This document shows positions 53,414 through 62,340 of a DNA stretch of 64,000 bases, piece after piece. The first letter of the stretch is position 1; each line of letters starts with the position of its first letter. The DNA is from Sphingomonas sp. So64.6b (GTDB taxonomy: Bacteria > Pseudomonadota > Alphaproteobacteria > Sphingomonadales > Sphingomonadaceae): the NCBI RefSeq assembly GCF_014171475.1, contig NZ_CP048817.1:2852001-2916000 (forward strand), given 5' to 3'. The translations under genes were made by a program, and so were the position numbers. Below the pieces are notes generated by a model. The model had not been told where the DNA came from, did no database searches, and saw nothing but the letters and a program-made list of their open reading frames with translations.

Positions 53414-54289
53414 TCAGCCGTCAAGATGGCTGTGGAAGAATGCCACTGTGCGATCCCAGGCGAGCTTGGCGGCCGCCTCGTTATAGCGTTCCTTCGACGT
53501 GTCATTGTTGAAGGCGTGATCGACGCCCTCATAGGTATAGGCGGTGACTTGCTTGCCCGCGGCCTTGAGCGCTTCGGTCCAGGGTACGCCGGTGGCGGCG
53601 ACGCGTGTGTCCTTGCCGGCATAATGGAGCAGCAGCGGCGCCTGAACCTTGACCGCTTCCTCCGGCGCGGGGGCCAGGCCGTAATAGGACACGCCCGCCG
53701 ACAATGCGTCGCCAGCGGTGATCGCGACGCGGTCGACCAGTGCGCCGCCCCAGCAAAAGCCGATGATCCCGGCCTTGCCATTGCCATGCTCGCGCGTCTT
53801 CAACCGCGCGATCGTACCGATCGCATTGGCGATGACCGCGTCATAATTGGCCTTGCCGATCAGGTCGCGCGCGGCATTCTCGTCAGCCGGCGTGCCGCCC
53901 TGATCGGACAGGAAATCGGGCGCGACGGCGAAGTAACCGGCGAGCGCGACGCGTCGCGCGACATCCTCGATATGCGGGGTCAGGCCGCGATTTTCGTGCA
54001 CCACGACGACCGAGCCCGCGCCCTTGGCATCGCGCGGCGCGGCGAAATAACCGGTCATGTTCCGGCCTGGGCCGATATTATAGACGTCCTTTCGCGTGAC
54101 CAAGCGCGGGTCGGTGGGGTCGATCATCGCCGCGGCGGCGGGCGAGGCGGCGATCCCCGCGATCAGCGTTTCGGCGGCGGCAACCGATCCGGCGAGCACC
54201 GCCATCTGACGCAACAAAGTGCGCCGATTGCGGTGTTCATGGGTGAAGGCGTCATAGATCTGGACGGCGCGGTCGCGGATGTCGGACAT
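53414..54289 (-). CDS. Dienelactone hydrolase family protein
   Basis: 291 aa from the ATG at 54289. After an N-terminal segment with a twin-Arg/hydrophobic stretch (RRTLLRQMAVLAGSVAAAET) that may be a Tat signal, the alpha/beta-hydrolase fold follows: VVVHENRGLTPHIEDVARRV, the Cys nucleophile elbow GFCWGG, HYAGKDTRVAATG (acid region) and YEGVDHAFNNDTS (catalytic His). Dienelactone hydrolase-like members act on lactones in aromatic degradation; no such pathway is seen nearby. Sits between GST and MBL genes on the same strand. Confidence 0.9.
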   Translation of the reverse strand: MSDIRDRAVQIYDAFTHEHRNRRTLLRQMAVLAGSVAAAETLIAGIAASPAAAAMIDPTDPRLVTRKDVYNIGPGRNMTGYFAAPRDAKGAGSVVVVHENRGLTPHIEDVARRVALAGYFAVAPDFLSDQGGTPADENAARDLIGKANYDAVIANAIGTIARLKTREHGNGKAGIIGFCWGGALVDRVAITAGDALSAGVSYYGLAPAPEEAVKVQAPLLLHYAGKDTRVAATGVPWTEALKAAGKQVTAYTYEGVDHAFNNDTSKERYNEAAAKLAWDRTVAFFHSHLDG

Positions 54290-54341
54290 AGGTGGCTCCG
54301 GATACGAGTCGCCCCCCGGCGTATGAGCGAATCCTAGCGCG

Positions 54342-55457
54342 TCAGATGGCGCGATACCACCATACGCCATCGACCACATGCTTGACTGCCCGGCCCTCGA
54401 CCTCGAGCCGGCGGAGGTGCGCCTGCGCCTCGCCGGTCGCCATGCCGAGCATGTCGGGGCCGATCGCGCGGCGAAACAGGCGACCGAACACATCGACCGC
54501 GCGGCGCGGCTCGGCGAGGAAGACTTCGAGTTCGTCGAGCCGCTCGCGATGCTCGCGGTCCATCGCATCGAGCCGCGCATGAAGACCGGTGAACGGGTCG
54601 CCATGTCCGGGCAGCACGAGCAGATGATCGGGCAGCAGTTTGAGCTTGGCGATCGAATCGAACCATTCGCCGAGCGGGTCGGCATTGGGTTCGGTCACGC
54701 CAAGCGAGACATTCGGGCTGATCCGCGGCAACACCTGGTCGCCCGCGATCAGGATCCCGGCGGCTTCGTCGTACAAACAGGCATGTTCGGGGCTATGGCC
54801 GGAGCCGACCACGATCCGCCAGTCGCGCCCGCCGATGGTCAACGTGTCGCCATCCTTGATCCGCGTGAAGCTGAGCGGCATCGGCGTGACGATACGGCGG
54901 AAGCCGGCCCAGCCGCGCTCCGCCGCATGTGCGATCTGCTCCTCACTCCAGCCGGCCGCGACACGCATCGCGGTAACCTCTGTCGGAATCGCGTCGCGCG
55001 CATCGGCGACGAGCATTTGCGCGGTGAGCCATTCGCCGCGCGTCATCACCAAAGGTGCGCCATGATGATCGCACATCCAGCCCGCCAGGCCGATATGATC
55101 GGGATGGAAATGCGTGCCGATCATTTTCGTGATGCGCACGCCGGCGAGCGGCCCTTTGAACACTGCCTTCCACGCGGAGCGCGCTTCGGTCGTGTTCATG
55201 CCGGTGTCGATCAGCGCGACGCCGTCCCCGCCTTCGGGAGTGGCGTCATCAAGCAGCCAGCAATTGACGTGCTTGAGCGGCCCCGGAACCTTGAGCCGGA
55301 CCCAGCGCACACCCCCGGCCACGGTCATCACATCGCCATCGGCCGGCTCCGCGCCGCCGAACGGGTAAGTCAGCCCTTTATGGCTGGTGGGCACGAAGCT
55401 CTCGTCGGGGACGAAGGCGGCATCGGACTGGGGTGGGGACTGGGGTGCGGTCGACAT
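54342..55457 (-). CDS. MBL-fold metallo-hydrolase
   Basis: 371 aa from the ATG at 55457. Metal site GTHFHPDHIGLAGW (HxHxDH), later SGHSPEHACLYDEAAGILIA and GDQVLPRI (third ligand and Asp), and a late LPGHGDPF. A C-terminal helical/wHTH-like domain follows (DVFGRLFRRAIGPDMLGMAT), as in LACTB2-like or polyketide-synthase-like MBL relatives. Cytoplasmic. Function unknown; possibly thioester or lactone hydrolase. Confidence 0.88.
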   Translation of the reverse strand: MSTAPQSPPQSDAAFVPDESFVPTSHKGLTYPFGGAEPADGDVMTVAGGVRWVRLKVPGPLKHVNCWLLDDATPEGGDGVALIDTGMNTTEARSAWKAVFKGPLAGVRITKMIGTHFHPDHIGLAGWMCDHHGAPLVMTRGEWLTAQMLVADARDAIPTEVTAMRVAAGWSEEQIAHAAERGWAGFRRIVTPMPLSFTRIKDGDTLTIGGRDWRIVVGSGHSPEHACLYDEAAGILIAGDQVLPRISPNVSLGVTEPNADPLGEWFDSIAKLKLLPDHLLVLPGHGDPFTGLHARLDAMDREHRERLDELEVFLAEPRRAVDVFGRLFRRAIGPDMLGMATGEAQAHLRRLEVEGRAVKHVVDGVWWYRAI

Positions 55458-55539
55458 AGGTTGCGGGTAGCAACGGAATGCGCCCAGTGCCAACCTTCTT
55501 GTTGTTCTTCCCCGGCCTGCGCCGGGGGAGAACGTCAAC

Positions 55540-56220
55540 TTAGCGCTTGAACAGGTTCTCGGCGGTCGGTTCGGCGGAGACCGGCGCGTCGCCCGCCTCG
55601 ACCGCTTCGGCATCGAGCACCGCCTGGGCACGCTGCGCGCGCAATTCGGTGATCAGTGCCTCGCGATCGCCCTCGAGCCGCGTATCGACTGGGGCTTCGA
55701 GGCCGGCCGCCTTGGCTGCCTTGCCGACTGCCGCGTCAAGCTCGCGCTGCGTCGTCAGGCCGAGGGTCACCGGGTCCTTCGGCGTGATATTGGCAATGTT
55801 CCAGTGGCTGCGGTCGCGGATCGCGGCGATCGTGGTGCGGGTCGTGCCGATCAGATTGCCGATCGCGCCATCGGTGATCTCCGGATGGTTACGGATGATC
55901 CACGCGATGCCATCGGGCTTGTCCGAACGCTTCGACACCGGCGTGTAGCGCGGCCCCTTGGTACGGCGGACCTGCTCGGGCCCTTTGAGGATCTGCAGCG
56001 AATAATCGGGGTCGGCCTGACCCTTGTCGATCTCGTCCTGCGTCAGTTCGTGCGCACGCACGGGGTCGCGGCCAGTGAGCTTGGTCGCGGCGGTATCGTC
56101 GGCGATCGCCTGGATTTCGAGGATGTGCAGGCCGCAGAATTCGGCGATCTGCTCGAACGAGAGCGAGGTATTGTCGACGAGCCACGACGCGGTCGCATGC
56201 GGCATGAGCGGCTGAGCCAT
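55540..56220 (-). CDS. trcR: TrcR-type cell-cycle regulator (DUF1013)
   Basis: 226 aa from the ATG at 56220, preceded by AAGGAG. DUF1013 hallmarks: MPHATASWLVDNTSLSFEQI then FCGLHILEIQAIADD, GRDPVRAHELTQDEIDKGQA and GIAWIIRNHPEITDGAIGNL with GTTRTTIAAIRDRSHWN, an HTH-like segment. The family is restricted to alphaproteobacteria and is annotated as the cell-cycle transcriptional regulator TrcR. C-terminus is low complexity. A hairpin lies in the leader. Confidence 0.9.
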   Translation of the reverse strand: MAQPLMPHATASWLVDNTSLSFEQIAEFCGLHILEIQAIADDTAATKLTGRDPVRAHELTQDEIDKGQADPDYSLQILKGPEQVRRTKGPRYTPVSKRSDKPDGIAWIIRNHPEITDGAIGNLIGTTRTTIAAIRDRSHWNIANITPKDPVTLGLTTQRELDAAVGKAAKAAGLEAPVDTRLEGDREALITELRAQRAQAVLDAEAVEAGDAPVSAEPTAENLFKR

Positions 56221-56233
56221 GGGGAAACTCCTT

Positions 56234-56267
56234 AAAAACAGAAAGGGCCGCCCCTTTCGGAGCGGCC
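56234..56267 (-). promoter_or_regulatory. Hairpin plus T-tract in the trcR leader
   Basis: On the minus strand GGCCGC (56267-56262) pairs with GCGGCC (56251-56246), followed by TTTCTGTTTTT, then AAGGAG and the trcR start. This is the shape of an intrinsic terminator placed within the leader, about 45 bp before the ATG. It may act as an attenuator or as the terminator of a short upstream transcript. Confidence 0.5.
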
Positions 56268-56386
56268 ATGTGCTAACGCCCGACTTACTGCGGATGGCGC
56301 GGGGTGGCAAGGTGCGAGCGCCTGTTGGCGAACCAGGACGAAAATGGCCGAGGCTGATATCGTAAGGTCATCGACCCTAAACTCGA

Positions 56387-57259
56387 ATGGACCCGCTGCG
56401 AATGTTGTCCTTCATGCGACGTTTCTTTTCCCGCCAGGCCCAGATCACCGAGCGGCAACCATCGACAGTTGCAGCCACGTTGCTCGCCGAGATGGAGCGC
56501 GAGGCCCTTCCCGCAGTGGTGATCGAGCATGACGATGGCAAAGGCGCGTCCAGACTGGGCGGTTTGCCGGATTTACCCGAACGCCATGCCTGGCCGATTT
56601 GGCGAGACGCGCCACTCGCCTTTCTGGCTCAACTCGATTGCAGCGAGATCAGGGCGGCGAACGGGCCAGCCTGGTTACCCGATCAAGGTGTGCTCTTCTT
56701 TTTCTATAATGCCGAGCAGGAGACTTGGGGTTTCGATCCGGAGGATCAGGGGAGCTGGGCAGTCATTTACGACAGTGCAGCCACGCGGGACAACGCGATC
56801 AAGCCGCCGACCGATCTCAAACTGGTATTTGAGGCAGTTCCTCTGCGTTTCAGGTCGATAGCATCGATGCCAAGCGTCGATAGGATCATTAGTCCGCACG
56901 ATACGCTCGAAGACGCTGATTGGGATCACCTGTACGATGCACGCGCGGCGCTTTTTGGCGGAAACCCACATCATCAGGTCGGTGGTTTCGCCGATCCGGT
57001 GCAGGGTGACGACATGGAACTCGACTGCCAGCTGACATCGAACGGCATCTATCTTGGCAGTGGTGATGGATACAGATCACCCGAGGCAAGATCACTTAAG
57101 GCAGGCAAGGGTGATTGGCGCCTGTTGCTCCAACTCGATACCGACGACAAAGCCGACATGATGTGGGGCGATGCGGGCATGCTCTATTTCTGGGTACGCG
57201 AACGCGATGCTCTCGCGAAGGAATTCGGCTCGACCTGGATGATACTGCAATGCAGCTGA
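56387..57259 (+). CDS. DUF1963 (YwqG-like) protein
   Basis: About 290 aa from the ATG at 56387 (or shorter from 56402/56414). The YwqG pattern is clear: SRLGGLPDLPERHAWPIWRD, LAFLAQLDCSEIRAA, QGVLFFFYNAEQETWGFDPE and the C-terminal HHQVGGFADPVQGDDMELDC then WRLLLQLDTDDKADMMWGDA with GMLYFWV. Function is unknown; members often occur with SMI1/immunity-type proteins. Divergent from trcR. Confidence 0.88.
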   Translation: MDPLRMLSFMRRFFSRQAQITERQPSTVAATLLAEMEREALPAVVIEHDDGKGASRLGGLPDLPERHAWPIWRDAPLAFLAQLDCSEIRAANGPAWLPDQGVLFFFYNAEQETWGFDPEDQGSWAVIYDSAATRDNAIKPPTDLKLVFEAVPLRFRSIASMPSVDRIISPHDTLEDADWDHLYDARAALFGGNPHHQVGGFADPVQGDDMELDCQLTSNGIYLGSGDGYRSPEARSLKAGKGDWRLLLQLDTDDKADMMWGDAGMLYFWVRERDALAKEFGSTWMILQCS

Positions 57260-57498
57260 TCAGCTGACCGATCTGCGCGCAGAGCCGGATTGCGTCAGCC
57301 TGCTTGACGAGTTATTCCCGTCCTGTCGAAAAAGGCAGGGTCGGATCACGGTAAGCCCGACCCCTTCCAACTCGGAAGCTCTGCTCCACGCATCCGCGTG
57401 AGAACCCACGACGCGAGCCCGGCCTGTGCCGGGGGCTCGCGTTGGGTGTGCCGGTCGTCTTCTGGTTCCAGCGCGAGCTCTTTGTTGGAGCCTGTACC

Positions 57499-57876
57499 AT
57501 GCGACTGAACCATCTCGACCTTCATGTGCCCGATATTGCCGCGACACGCGATTTCCTAATCGACCATTTCGGCTTCAGCGAAGTTGAAACACGCGGCAAT
57601 GACGGATTGGCGATCCTGACCGACGATGCCGGCCTTGAGCTGGTGATCAGCCGGCCGATCGCGAAATTCGGAGGCTCGGATCAGGTCTCGATCGGCTGTG
57701 CGACCTATCATATCGGCTTCATCCTGCCGCAGCGCGAGGCGGTGGACGCGCTCCACGCCAGGCTGGCTGCGGCGGATGCCGAGATCTGGAATGCGCCCAG
57801 CGCGATCCGCGGCGGCTGGGTATTTTATTGCTTTGCCCCGGGCCATATCCTGATCGAAGTCGGGTGGCGCCCCTGA
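57499..57876 (+). CDS. VOC-family protein (glyoxalase/dioxygenase superfamily)
   Basis: 125 aa from the ATG at 57499 (MRLNHLDLHVPDIAATRDFL). One VOC module pair: metal-ligand position HLDLHV in strand 1 and YHIGFILP in the second half. Short single-domain members include resistance (fosfomycin, bleomycin) and isomerase types; specific role unknown. Confidence 0.85.
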   Translation: MRLNHLDLHVPDIAATRDFLIDHFGFSEVETRGNDGLAILTDDAGLELVISRPIAKFGGSDQVSIGCATYHIGFILPQREAVDALHARLAAADAEIWNAPSAIRGGWVFYCFAPGHILIEVGWRP

Positions 57877-57889
57877 AACCCTTTTCGTG

Positions 57890-58915
57890 TCAGGCCGCGA
57901 TCGACGCGGCGTCGAATGCGGGCACGAGCGCGCTCAGGAACTGATGCGCGCTCGCTTCCCAAGTGAAGGTCCGGCCATAGGCGGCACAGGCTGCGCGGTC
58001 GCGGGTCAGCGCGATCGCGATGGCGCTGTCGAGGTCATCGTCCATCGCGCCGGTCTCGGGCGTCAATATGTCGATCGGGCCAGTCACCGGATAGCCCGCG
58101 ACCGGCACGCCGCAGGCCAGTGCCTCGATCATCACCAGTCCGAACGTGTCGGTCTTGCTGGGAAAGACAAACACATCGGCGGCGGCATAACAGGCGGCGA
58201 GATCGGCGCCGAAACGCGGGCCGAGAAATTTCGCCTCGGGGTATTTCGCCTCCAGCGCCGCCCGCGCCGGGCCGTCGCCGACCACCACTTTGGTGCCGGG
58301 CTGGTTGGTCTGCAGGAACGCCTCGATATTCTTTTCGACCGCGACCCGGCCGACATAGAGCTGGATCGGGCCGGGCAACGCCTTGATCTCCGGATCGGAC
58401 ACGACATGGGTGCCGAACATCGCGAGGTCGACCCCCCTGCCCCAATGCTTGATCCGCGTCAGGTCATGCGATTTGAGCGTCTCGACGATCGACGGGGTCG
58501 AGGCGAGGATCGATTGCGCGGGCGAATGGAACCAGCGGATATAGCGCCAGATCCATTCCGGATTCACGCCGGTGCGCGCCGCGACATAATCCGGAAACTG
58601 CGTGTGATAGGCGGTGGTAAAAGGAAATTCACGGGCGAGGCACCAGCGTCGCGCAGCGACGCACACCGGCCCTTCGGTCGCGAGATGGATCGCGTGCGGC
58701 GCGAAATCCTCGAGCATCTTGCCCACCGCATGCGTGCTGGCAAAGGCCAGGCGAATCTCGGGATAGGTCGGGCACGGCACCGAATAGAACAGATCGGGCG
58801 AGACGATCAGTACCTCATGCCCCTGACGTTCAAGCTCGGCACGGACCATTTGCAGGGTCCGCACGACCCCGTTCACCTGGGGCGTCCACGCATCTGTGGC
58901 GATCGCGATCCGCAC
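57890..58915 (-). CDS. Glycosyltransferase family 4-type protein
   Basis: 341 aa. GT-B fold with the family's N-terminal ATDAWTPQVNGVVRTLQMVR and C-terminal donor site: GPIQLYVGRVAVEKNIEAFL, VVVGDGPARAAL, and the EX7E region VFVFPSKTDTFGLVMIEALA with PVAGYPVTGPIDI. Such enzymes transfer a hexose or glucuronic acid from a nucleotide sugar to lipids or polysaccharides. It is only 5 bp downstream of an LpxH-like phosphoesterase on the same strand, so the two likely act in a common membrane-glycolipid pathway. Confidence 0.88.
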   Translation of the reverse strand: MRIAIATDAWTPQVNGVVRTLQMVRAELERQGHEVLIVSPDLFYSVPCPTYPEIRLAFASTHAVGKMLEDFAPHAIHLATEGPVCVAARRWCLAREFPFTTAYHTQFPDYVAARTGVNPEWIWRYIRWFHSPAQSILASTPSIVETLKSHDLTRIKHWGRGVDLAMFGTHVVSDPEIKALPGPIQLYVGRVAVEKNIEAFLQTNQPGTKVVVGDGPARAALEAKYPEAKFLGPRFGADLAACYAAADVFVFPSKTDTFGLVMIEALACGVPVAGYPVTGPIDILTPETGAMDDDLDSAIAIALTRDRAACAAYGRTFTWEASAHQFLSALVPAFDAASIAA

Positions 58916-58920
58916 CTTGG

Positions 58921-59823
58921 TCAGGCCGCCAACATCTCGATCTCCGCGGTCGCTCGCCCCGGCGCGTCATCGGGCAGTTCGCGCTTGGCGATCTCGTCGG
59001 CCCAATGGAGCAACTCCATGCGGCCATCGAAATGCTCGACCAAAGCGGTGCAGCCCTCGACCCAGTCGCCGTCGTTATAATATTCCACGCCGCCGATGTC
59101 GCGGAACTCGGCGGTGTGGATATGGCCGCACACCACGCCATCGACGCCGCGGCTGCCCGCCGCCTGCGCCACCACTTCCTCGTAATTGGAAATGAATTCG
59201 ACCGCGTTCTTCACCTTGGCTTTCGCGTGTTTCGACAACGACCAGTAAGGCAGGTCGAAAAAGCGTCGATACGCGTTTACCCAGCGGTTCAGGGCCATCA
59301 TGAATTCATACGCCACATCGCCGACATGCGCCAGCCAGCGGTGAGTCAGCGTGATCGCGTCGAATTCGTCCCCATGCAGCACGAGCAGGCGGCGACCATC
59401 GGCGGTCTCATGGATCGCCTTGCGGCGGATCGACACGCCGCCGAAATCGAGCCCGGAGAATTGCCGGAAGACCTCGTCATGATTACCCGGAATATAAATC
59501 ATTCGCGTGCCGCGCTTGGCGCGCTTGAACAGCCGCCAGACAATGTCGTTATGCGCCGACGGCCAGTAGAATTTCTTCTTCAACCGCCATCCGTCGATGA
59601 TGTCGCCGACCAGATACATCGTCTCGCTGTCGACATGGTCGAGAAAATCGATCAGCATCGCGGCGTTGCAGCCGCGCGTGCCGAGATGCACGTCGGAGAT
59701 CCAGATCGTCCGGTATTGGCGCCGCTGCGGCACGATCTTTTCCGGAATCACCGGATTGGAATTCACGAAATCGCCGAAACCGGCCAGTGAACCATCCATC
59801 GCGATCTTGGTGACGACGTTCAT
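58921..59823 (-). CDS. UDP-2,3-diacylglucosamine pyrophosphatase-like metallophosphoesterase
   Basis: 300 aa. Calcineurin-like metal motifs in order: ISDVHLGTRGCNA (D-x-H), YLVGDIIDGW (GD..D), IPGNHDEVF (GNHD), VLHGDEFDA (H) and GVVCGHIHTAEF (GHxH). It matches the LpxH/LpxI-like phosphoesterases found beside a GT4 gene in many alphaproteobacteria. A role in lipid A or glycolipid processing is likely from the context, though the classical LpxH start region differs. Confidence 0.86.
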   Translation of the reverse strand: MNVVTKIAMDGSLAGFGDFVNSNPVIPEKIVPQRRQYRTIWISDVHLGTRGCNAAMLIDFLDHVDSETMYLVGDIIDGWRLKKKFYWPSAHNDIVWRLFKRAKRGTRMIYIPGNHDEVFRQFSGLDFGGVSIRRKAIHETADGRRLLVLHGDEFDAITLTHRWLAHVGDVAYEFMMALNRWVNAYRRFFDLPYWSLSKHAKAKVKNAVEFISNYEEVVAQAAGSRGVDGVVCGHIHTAEFRDIGGVEYYNDGDWVEGCTALVEHFDGRMELLHWADEIAKRELPDDAPGRATAEIEMLAA

Positions 59824-59914
59824 GACGTATCCCCGAATAGCTGCCCCAATACATGCCGCTATGACGAGGTCGTGTTACATTTAGAATCGCGACGCGTGAC
59901 AGTTTCGTGGCATT

Positions 59915-60532
59915 TCAGGCATCTAGTGTGACGTGCCCGGGCAACGCCGCGACACGGTCGAGCCATTTGCCGAGCGCCGGATAGCGCGCGAGGTCAAAGC
60001 GCCCCTCATGCGCGACATGGGTATAGGCATAGAGTGCGATATCGGCGAGCGTCAGGCGATCGCCCACGAAATAGTCACGGGTCGCCAGATGGTCGTCCAT
60101 CAAGGCGAGCGCGGCTTCGCCCGCCGCGCGCTTGGCCGGAAGCTGCGCTTGCCGCACTTCGTCGATCGCGTCCTCGCCAATAAAGACATACCAGAAGCGC
60201 AGGGTCGCGATATTGGGTTCGTGATTATATTGTTCCCAGAACATCCAGCGCATCATGTCGGCGCGATCGAACCTGTCGTCGGGGATCAGCGCCGATCCTT
60301 CCGCAAGATACAGGCAGGCCGCGCCGCTCTCCGGCAGGAAGCGGTCGCCGACCTGCAGCACCGGGATGCGGCCATTGGCATTAACCCCGCCGAGGAACGC
60401 CGGCGTGCGCGTCTCGCCCGCCATGATGTCATATTCGCGCCGCTCGATCGGAATGCCGAGATGAGCGGCGGTCAGGCGGATCTTGTAGCAATTTCCCGAA
60501 TTGGCGAATTCGTGAAGGATCAGGCTGGACAT
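59915..60532 (-). CDS. Glutathione S-transferase family protein
   Basis: 205 aa. N-terminal: NSGNCYKIRLTAAHLGIPIE and NGRIPVLQVGDRFLPESGAA (cis-Pro, ES motif). C-terminal: RDYFVGDRLTLADIALYAYT. Second GST of the window and not close in sequence to 52749-53366. Soluble. Confidence 0.88.
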   Translation of the reverse strand: MSSLILHEFANSGNCYKIRLTAAHLGIPIERREYDIMAGETRTPAFLGGVNANGRIPVLQVGDRFLPESGAACLYLAEGSALIPDDRFDRADMMRWMFWEQYNHEPNIATLRFWYVFIGEDAIDEVRQAQLPAKRAAGEAALALMDDHLATRDYFVGDRLTLADIALYAYTHVAHEGRFDLARYPALGKWLDRVAALPGHVTLDA

Positions 60533-60611
60533 ATCGGCTCCCCCGGGCTGGCGCGCCCTTCATGACGCGATGACGTGGCGCGTCAAATCAAACGAGCGCG
60601 CCGATCGACAA

Positions 60612-60690
60612 GCAGGCCTTGTCGACCGCAGGCCCAGTCGACTGCAGGCCCAGTCGACCGCAAGCCTTATCGACCGCAAGCCCTGCCGAC
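60612..60690. repeat. Short tandem repeat
   Basis: Units close to GTCGACCGCAGGCCCA recur about five times. Some copies have TTATCGACCGCAAGCC. Non-coding gap between the GST and the following gene. Confidence 0.7.
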
Positions 60691-60705
60691 CATTGCGCCG
60701 CATCC

Positions 60706-61275
60706 TCAGGCGATACGGGTCCAGTCCATGAACCAGTTCTCCTTCCAATTCTTGCCGCCATCGCGCGACATGCGCTGATACCAGCGGCACGAGGTCGGCG
60801 TGATCCGGTCCCAGATGCCGTGCACCGTCACCTTGGTATCGCCATCCATCTCCTCCGACACAAAAGTGCCGACGCCATCGACGAACACGCCGATCTGGCC
60901 GGGCACGGTGACCACGCCCGACCGGCCATCGACCCAATGATCCGACCAGATCTTTTTCTCGACGTCGAGCAGGCGCAGTCCCATGCCGGAGAAATTGCGT
61001 GCCGGAATGCGCAGTTCCTCGACGCTGCACACGCCGGCCAGGATCGGCCGGACCGTCGCTTCGCCGGGAAATTCGATCCACTCGCTATCGGTGCCGGGTT
61101 TGATCATGCGGTTATGGATCCGCCATTCGCCGGTGAGGAAATCGAAATCGCCCGGCTTGCCCGGCGGTTGCGGCGCCGGCGATGCCGCGCTCACCGCTGC
61201 GCCGCCCAGCGCGATTTGCGCAACGATCAACCCTGCCGCGCCCTGAAGAACCGTCCTGCGCCCAATAGTCGTCAT
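60706..61275 (-). CDS. Hypothetical exported protein with Tat-like signal
   Basis: 189 aa. N-terminal RRTVLQGAAGLIVAQIALGG resembles a Tat signal. Mature domain about 155 residues, lipocalin-like beta pattern: FDFLTGEWRIHNRMIKPG, SVEELRIPARNFSGMGLRLL and TSCRWYQRMSRDGGKNWKEN. Similar layouts occur in DUF1579-type secreted proteins. Divergent from the WYL regulator with a 92-bp gap, so it may be a target. Confidence 0.7.
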   Translation of the reverse strand: MTTIGRRTVLQGAAGLIVAQIALGGAAVSAASPAPQPPGKPGDFDFLTGEWRIHNRMIKPGTDSEWIEFPGEATVRPILAGVCSVEELRIPARNFSGMGLRLLDVEKKIWSDHWVDGRSGVVTVPGQIGVFVDGVGTFVSEEMDGDTKVTVHGIWDRITPTSCRWYQRMSRDGGKNWKENWFMDWTRIA

Positions 61276-61367
61276 TGCCCTGTCCCTTTTGCCATTCGAT
61301 GCGAACCGCTATGGACCGTGCTACCTGACACTTTCCGTCAGTTATTATCGGGCATAGTGCAAAAATC

Positions 61368-62336
61368 ATGCGCGCCAGCCGGCTCCTCTCGATCCTGATC
61401 CTGTTGCAGCTCCGCACGCGGCTGACCGCGAAAGCGCTGGCCGAGGAATTCGAGGTGTCGGAGCGGACGATCTATCGCGATGTCGATTCGCTCAGCGCGG
61501 CGGGGGTGCCGGTCTATGGCGACCGCGGTCCGGGCGGCGGGTTCCAGTTGCTCGACGGGTATCGCACGCGGCTGACCGGGCTCGCCAGCGATGAGGCGGA
61601 GGCAATGCTGATGATTGGCCTGCCTGGCCCCGCGGCTGCGCTCGGCCTGGGGCCGGCGGCATCGCGCGCCAGGGGCAAGCTGCTCGCGTCGCTGACCCCC
61701 GGCTCGATCGACGGCGCGGCGCGGATCGGCGCGCGTTTCCATCTCGATCCGGTCGACTGGTACCGCGACGACCAGCCGGCCGAGCATCTGCCGCGCCTGA
61801 CGCGCGCGGTGCTCGACCAGCGCGTGATCGACATGCGCTACGAAAGCTGGACCGCGACGCATGACTGGCGGATCGAGCCGCTCGGTTTGGTGATGAAAGC
61901 GGGCGCCTGGTATTGCGTCGCCGCCGCTCGCGGCAAGACGCGCATCTTCAAGGTGGCCAATATCCTGTCGGCGGCGACGCTCGACACGGTGTTCGAACGG
62001 CCCGTGGGGTTCGAGCTCGCCGCTTTCTGGTCGGACTCGACCGAGCGGTTCGAAAGCGGGTTGCGGCAGGAACATGCAATGCTGCGCGCTTCGCCGGTCG
62101 GCCTGAAGCGGCTTGCCCGGCTGGGCGGTTATGCGGTTCGCGCTGTGCAAACCGCCGGGCCGGTGGAGGAGGATGGGTGGGTCCGGCTCAGCCTGCCGGT
62201 CGAACGGCCTGAACAGGCGGCGCTCGACCTGCTCGCCATTGGGCCGGAGATCGAGGTGATCGATCCGCCGGCATTGCGTGCGGCGTTGCATGAACTGGCC
62301 GGGCAGATGATCGACCGCACCGCGCCGCAGGTTTGA
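61368..62336 (+). CDS. YafY/WYL-domain transcriptional regulator
   Basis: 322 aa. DeoR-type HTH: RLLSILILLQLRTRLTAKAL then FEVSERTIYRDVDSLSAAGV with wing VPVYGDRGPGGGFQLL. Central WYL domain: RIEPLGLVMKAGAWYCVAAA. C-terminal WCX region: PVGLKRLARLGGYAVRAV ... QPLLR-type strand. Such regulators sense nucleic-acid-like or small ligands. Divergent from the exported DUF1579-like gene. Confidence 0.88.
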   Translation: MRASRLLSILILLQLRTRLTAKALAEEFEVSERTIYRDVDSLSAAGVPVYGDRGPGGGFQLLDGYRTRLTGLASDEAEAMLMIGLPGPAAALGLGPAASRARGKLLASLTPGSIDGAARIGARFHLDPVDWYRDDQPAEHLPRLTRAVLDQRVIDMRYESWTATHDWRIEPLGLVMKAGAWYCVAAARGKTRIFKVANILSAATLDTVFERPVGFELAAFWSDSTERFESGLRQEHAMLRASPVGLKRLARLGGYAVRAVQTAGPVEEDGWVRLSLPVERPEQAALDLLAIGPEIEVIDPPALRAALHELAGQMIDRTAPQV

Positions 62337-62340
62337 CCGG

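Noticed and set aside
57887..59080. 397-codon plus-strand frame opposite the glycosyltransferase and phosphoesterase
   Set aside because: Antisense to two genes with complete motifs.
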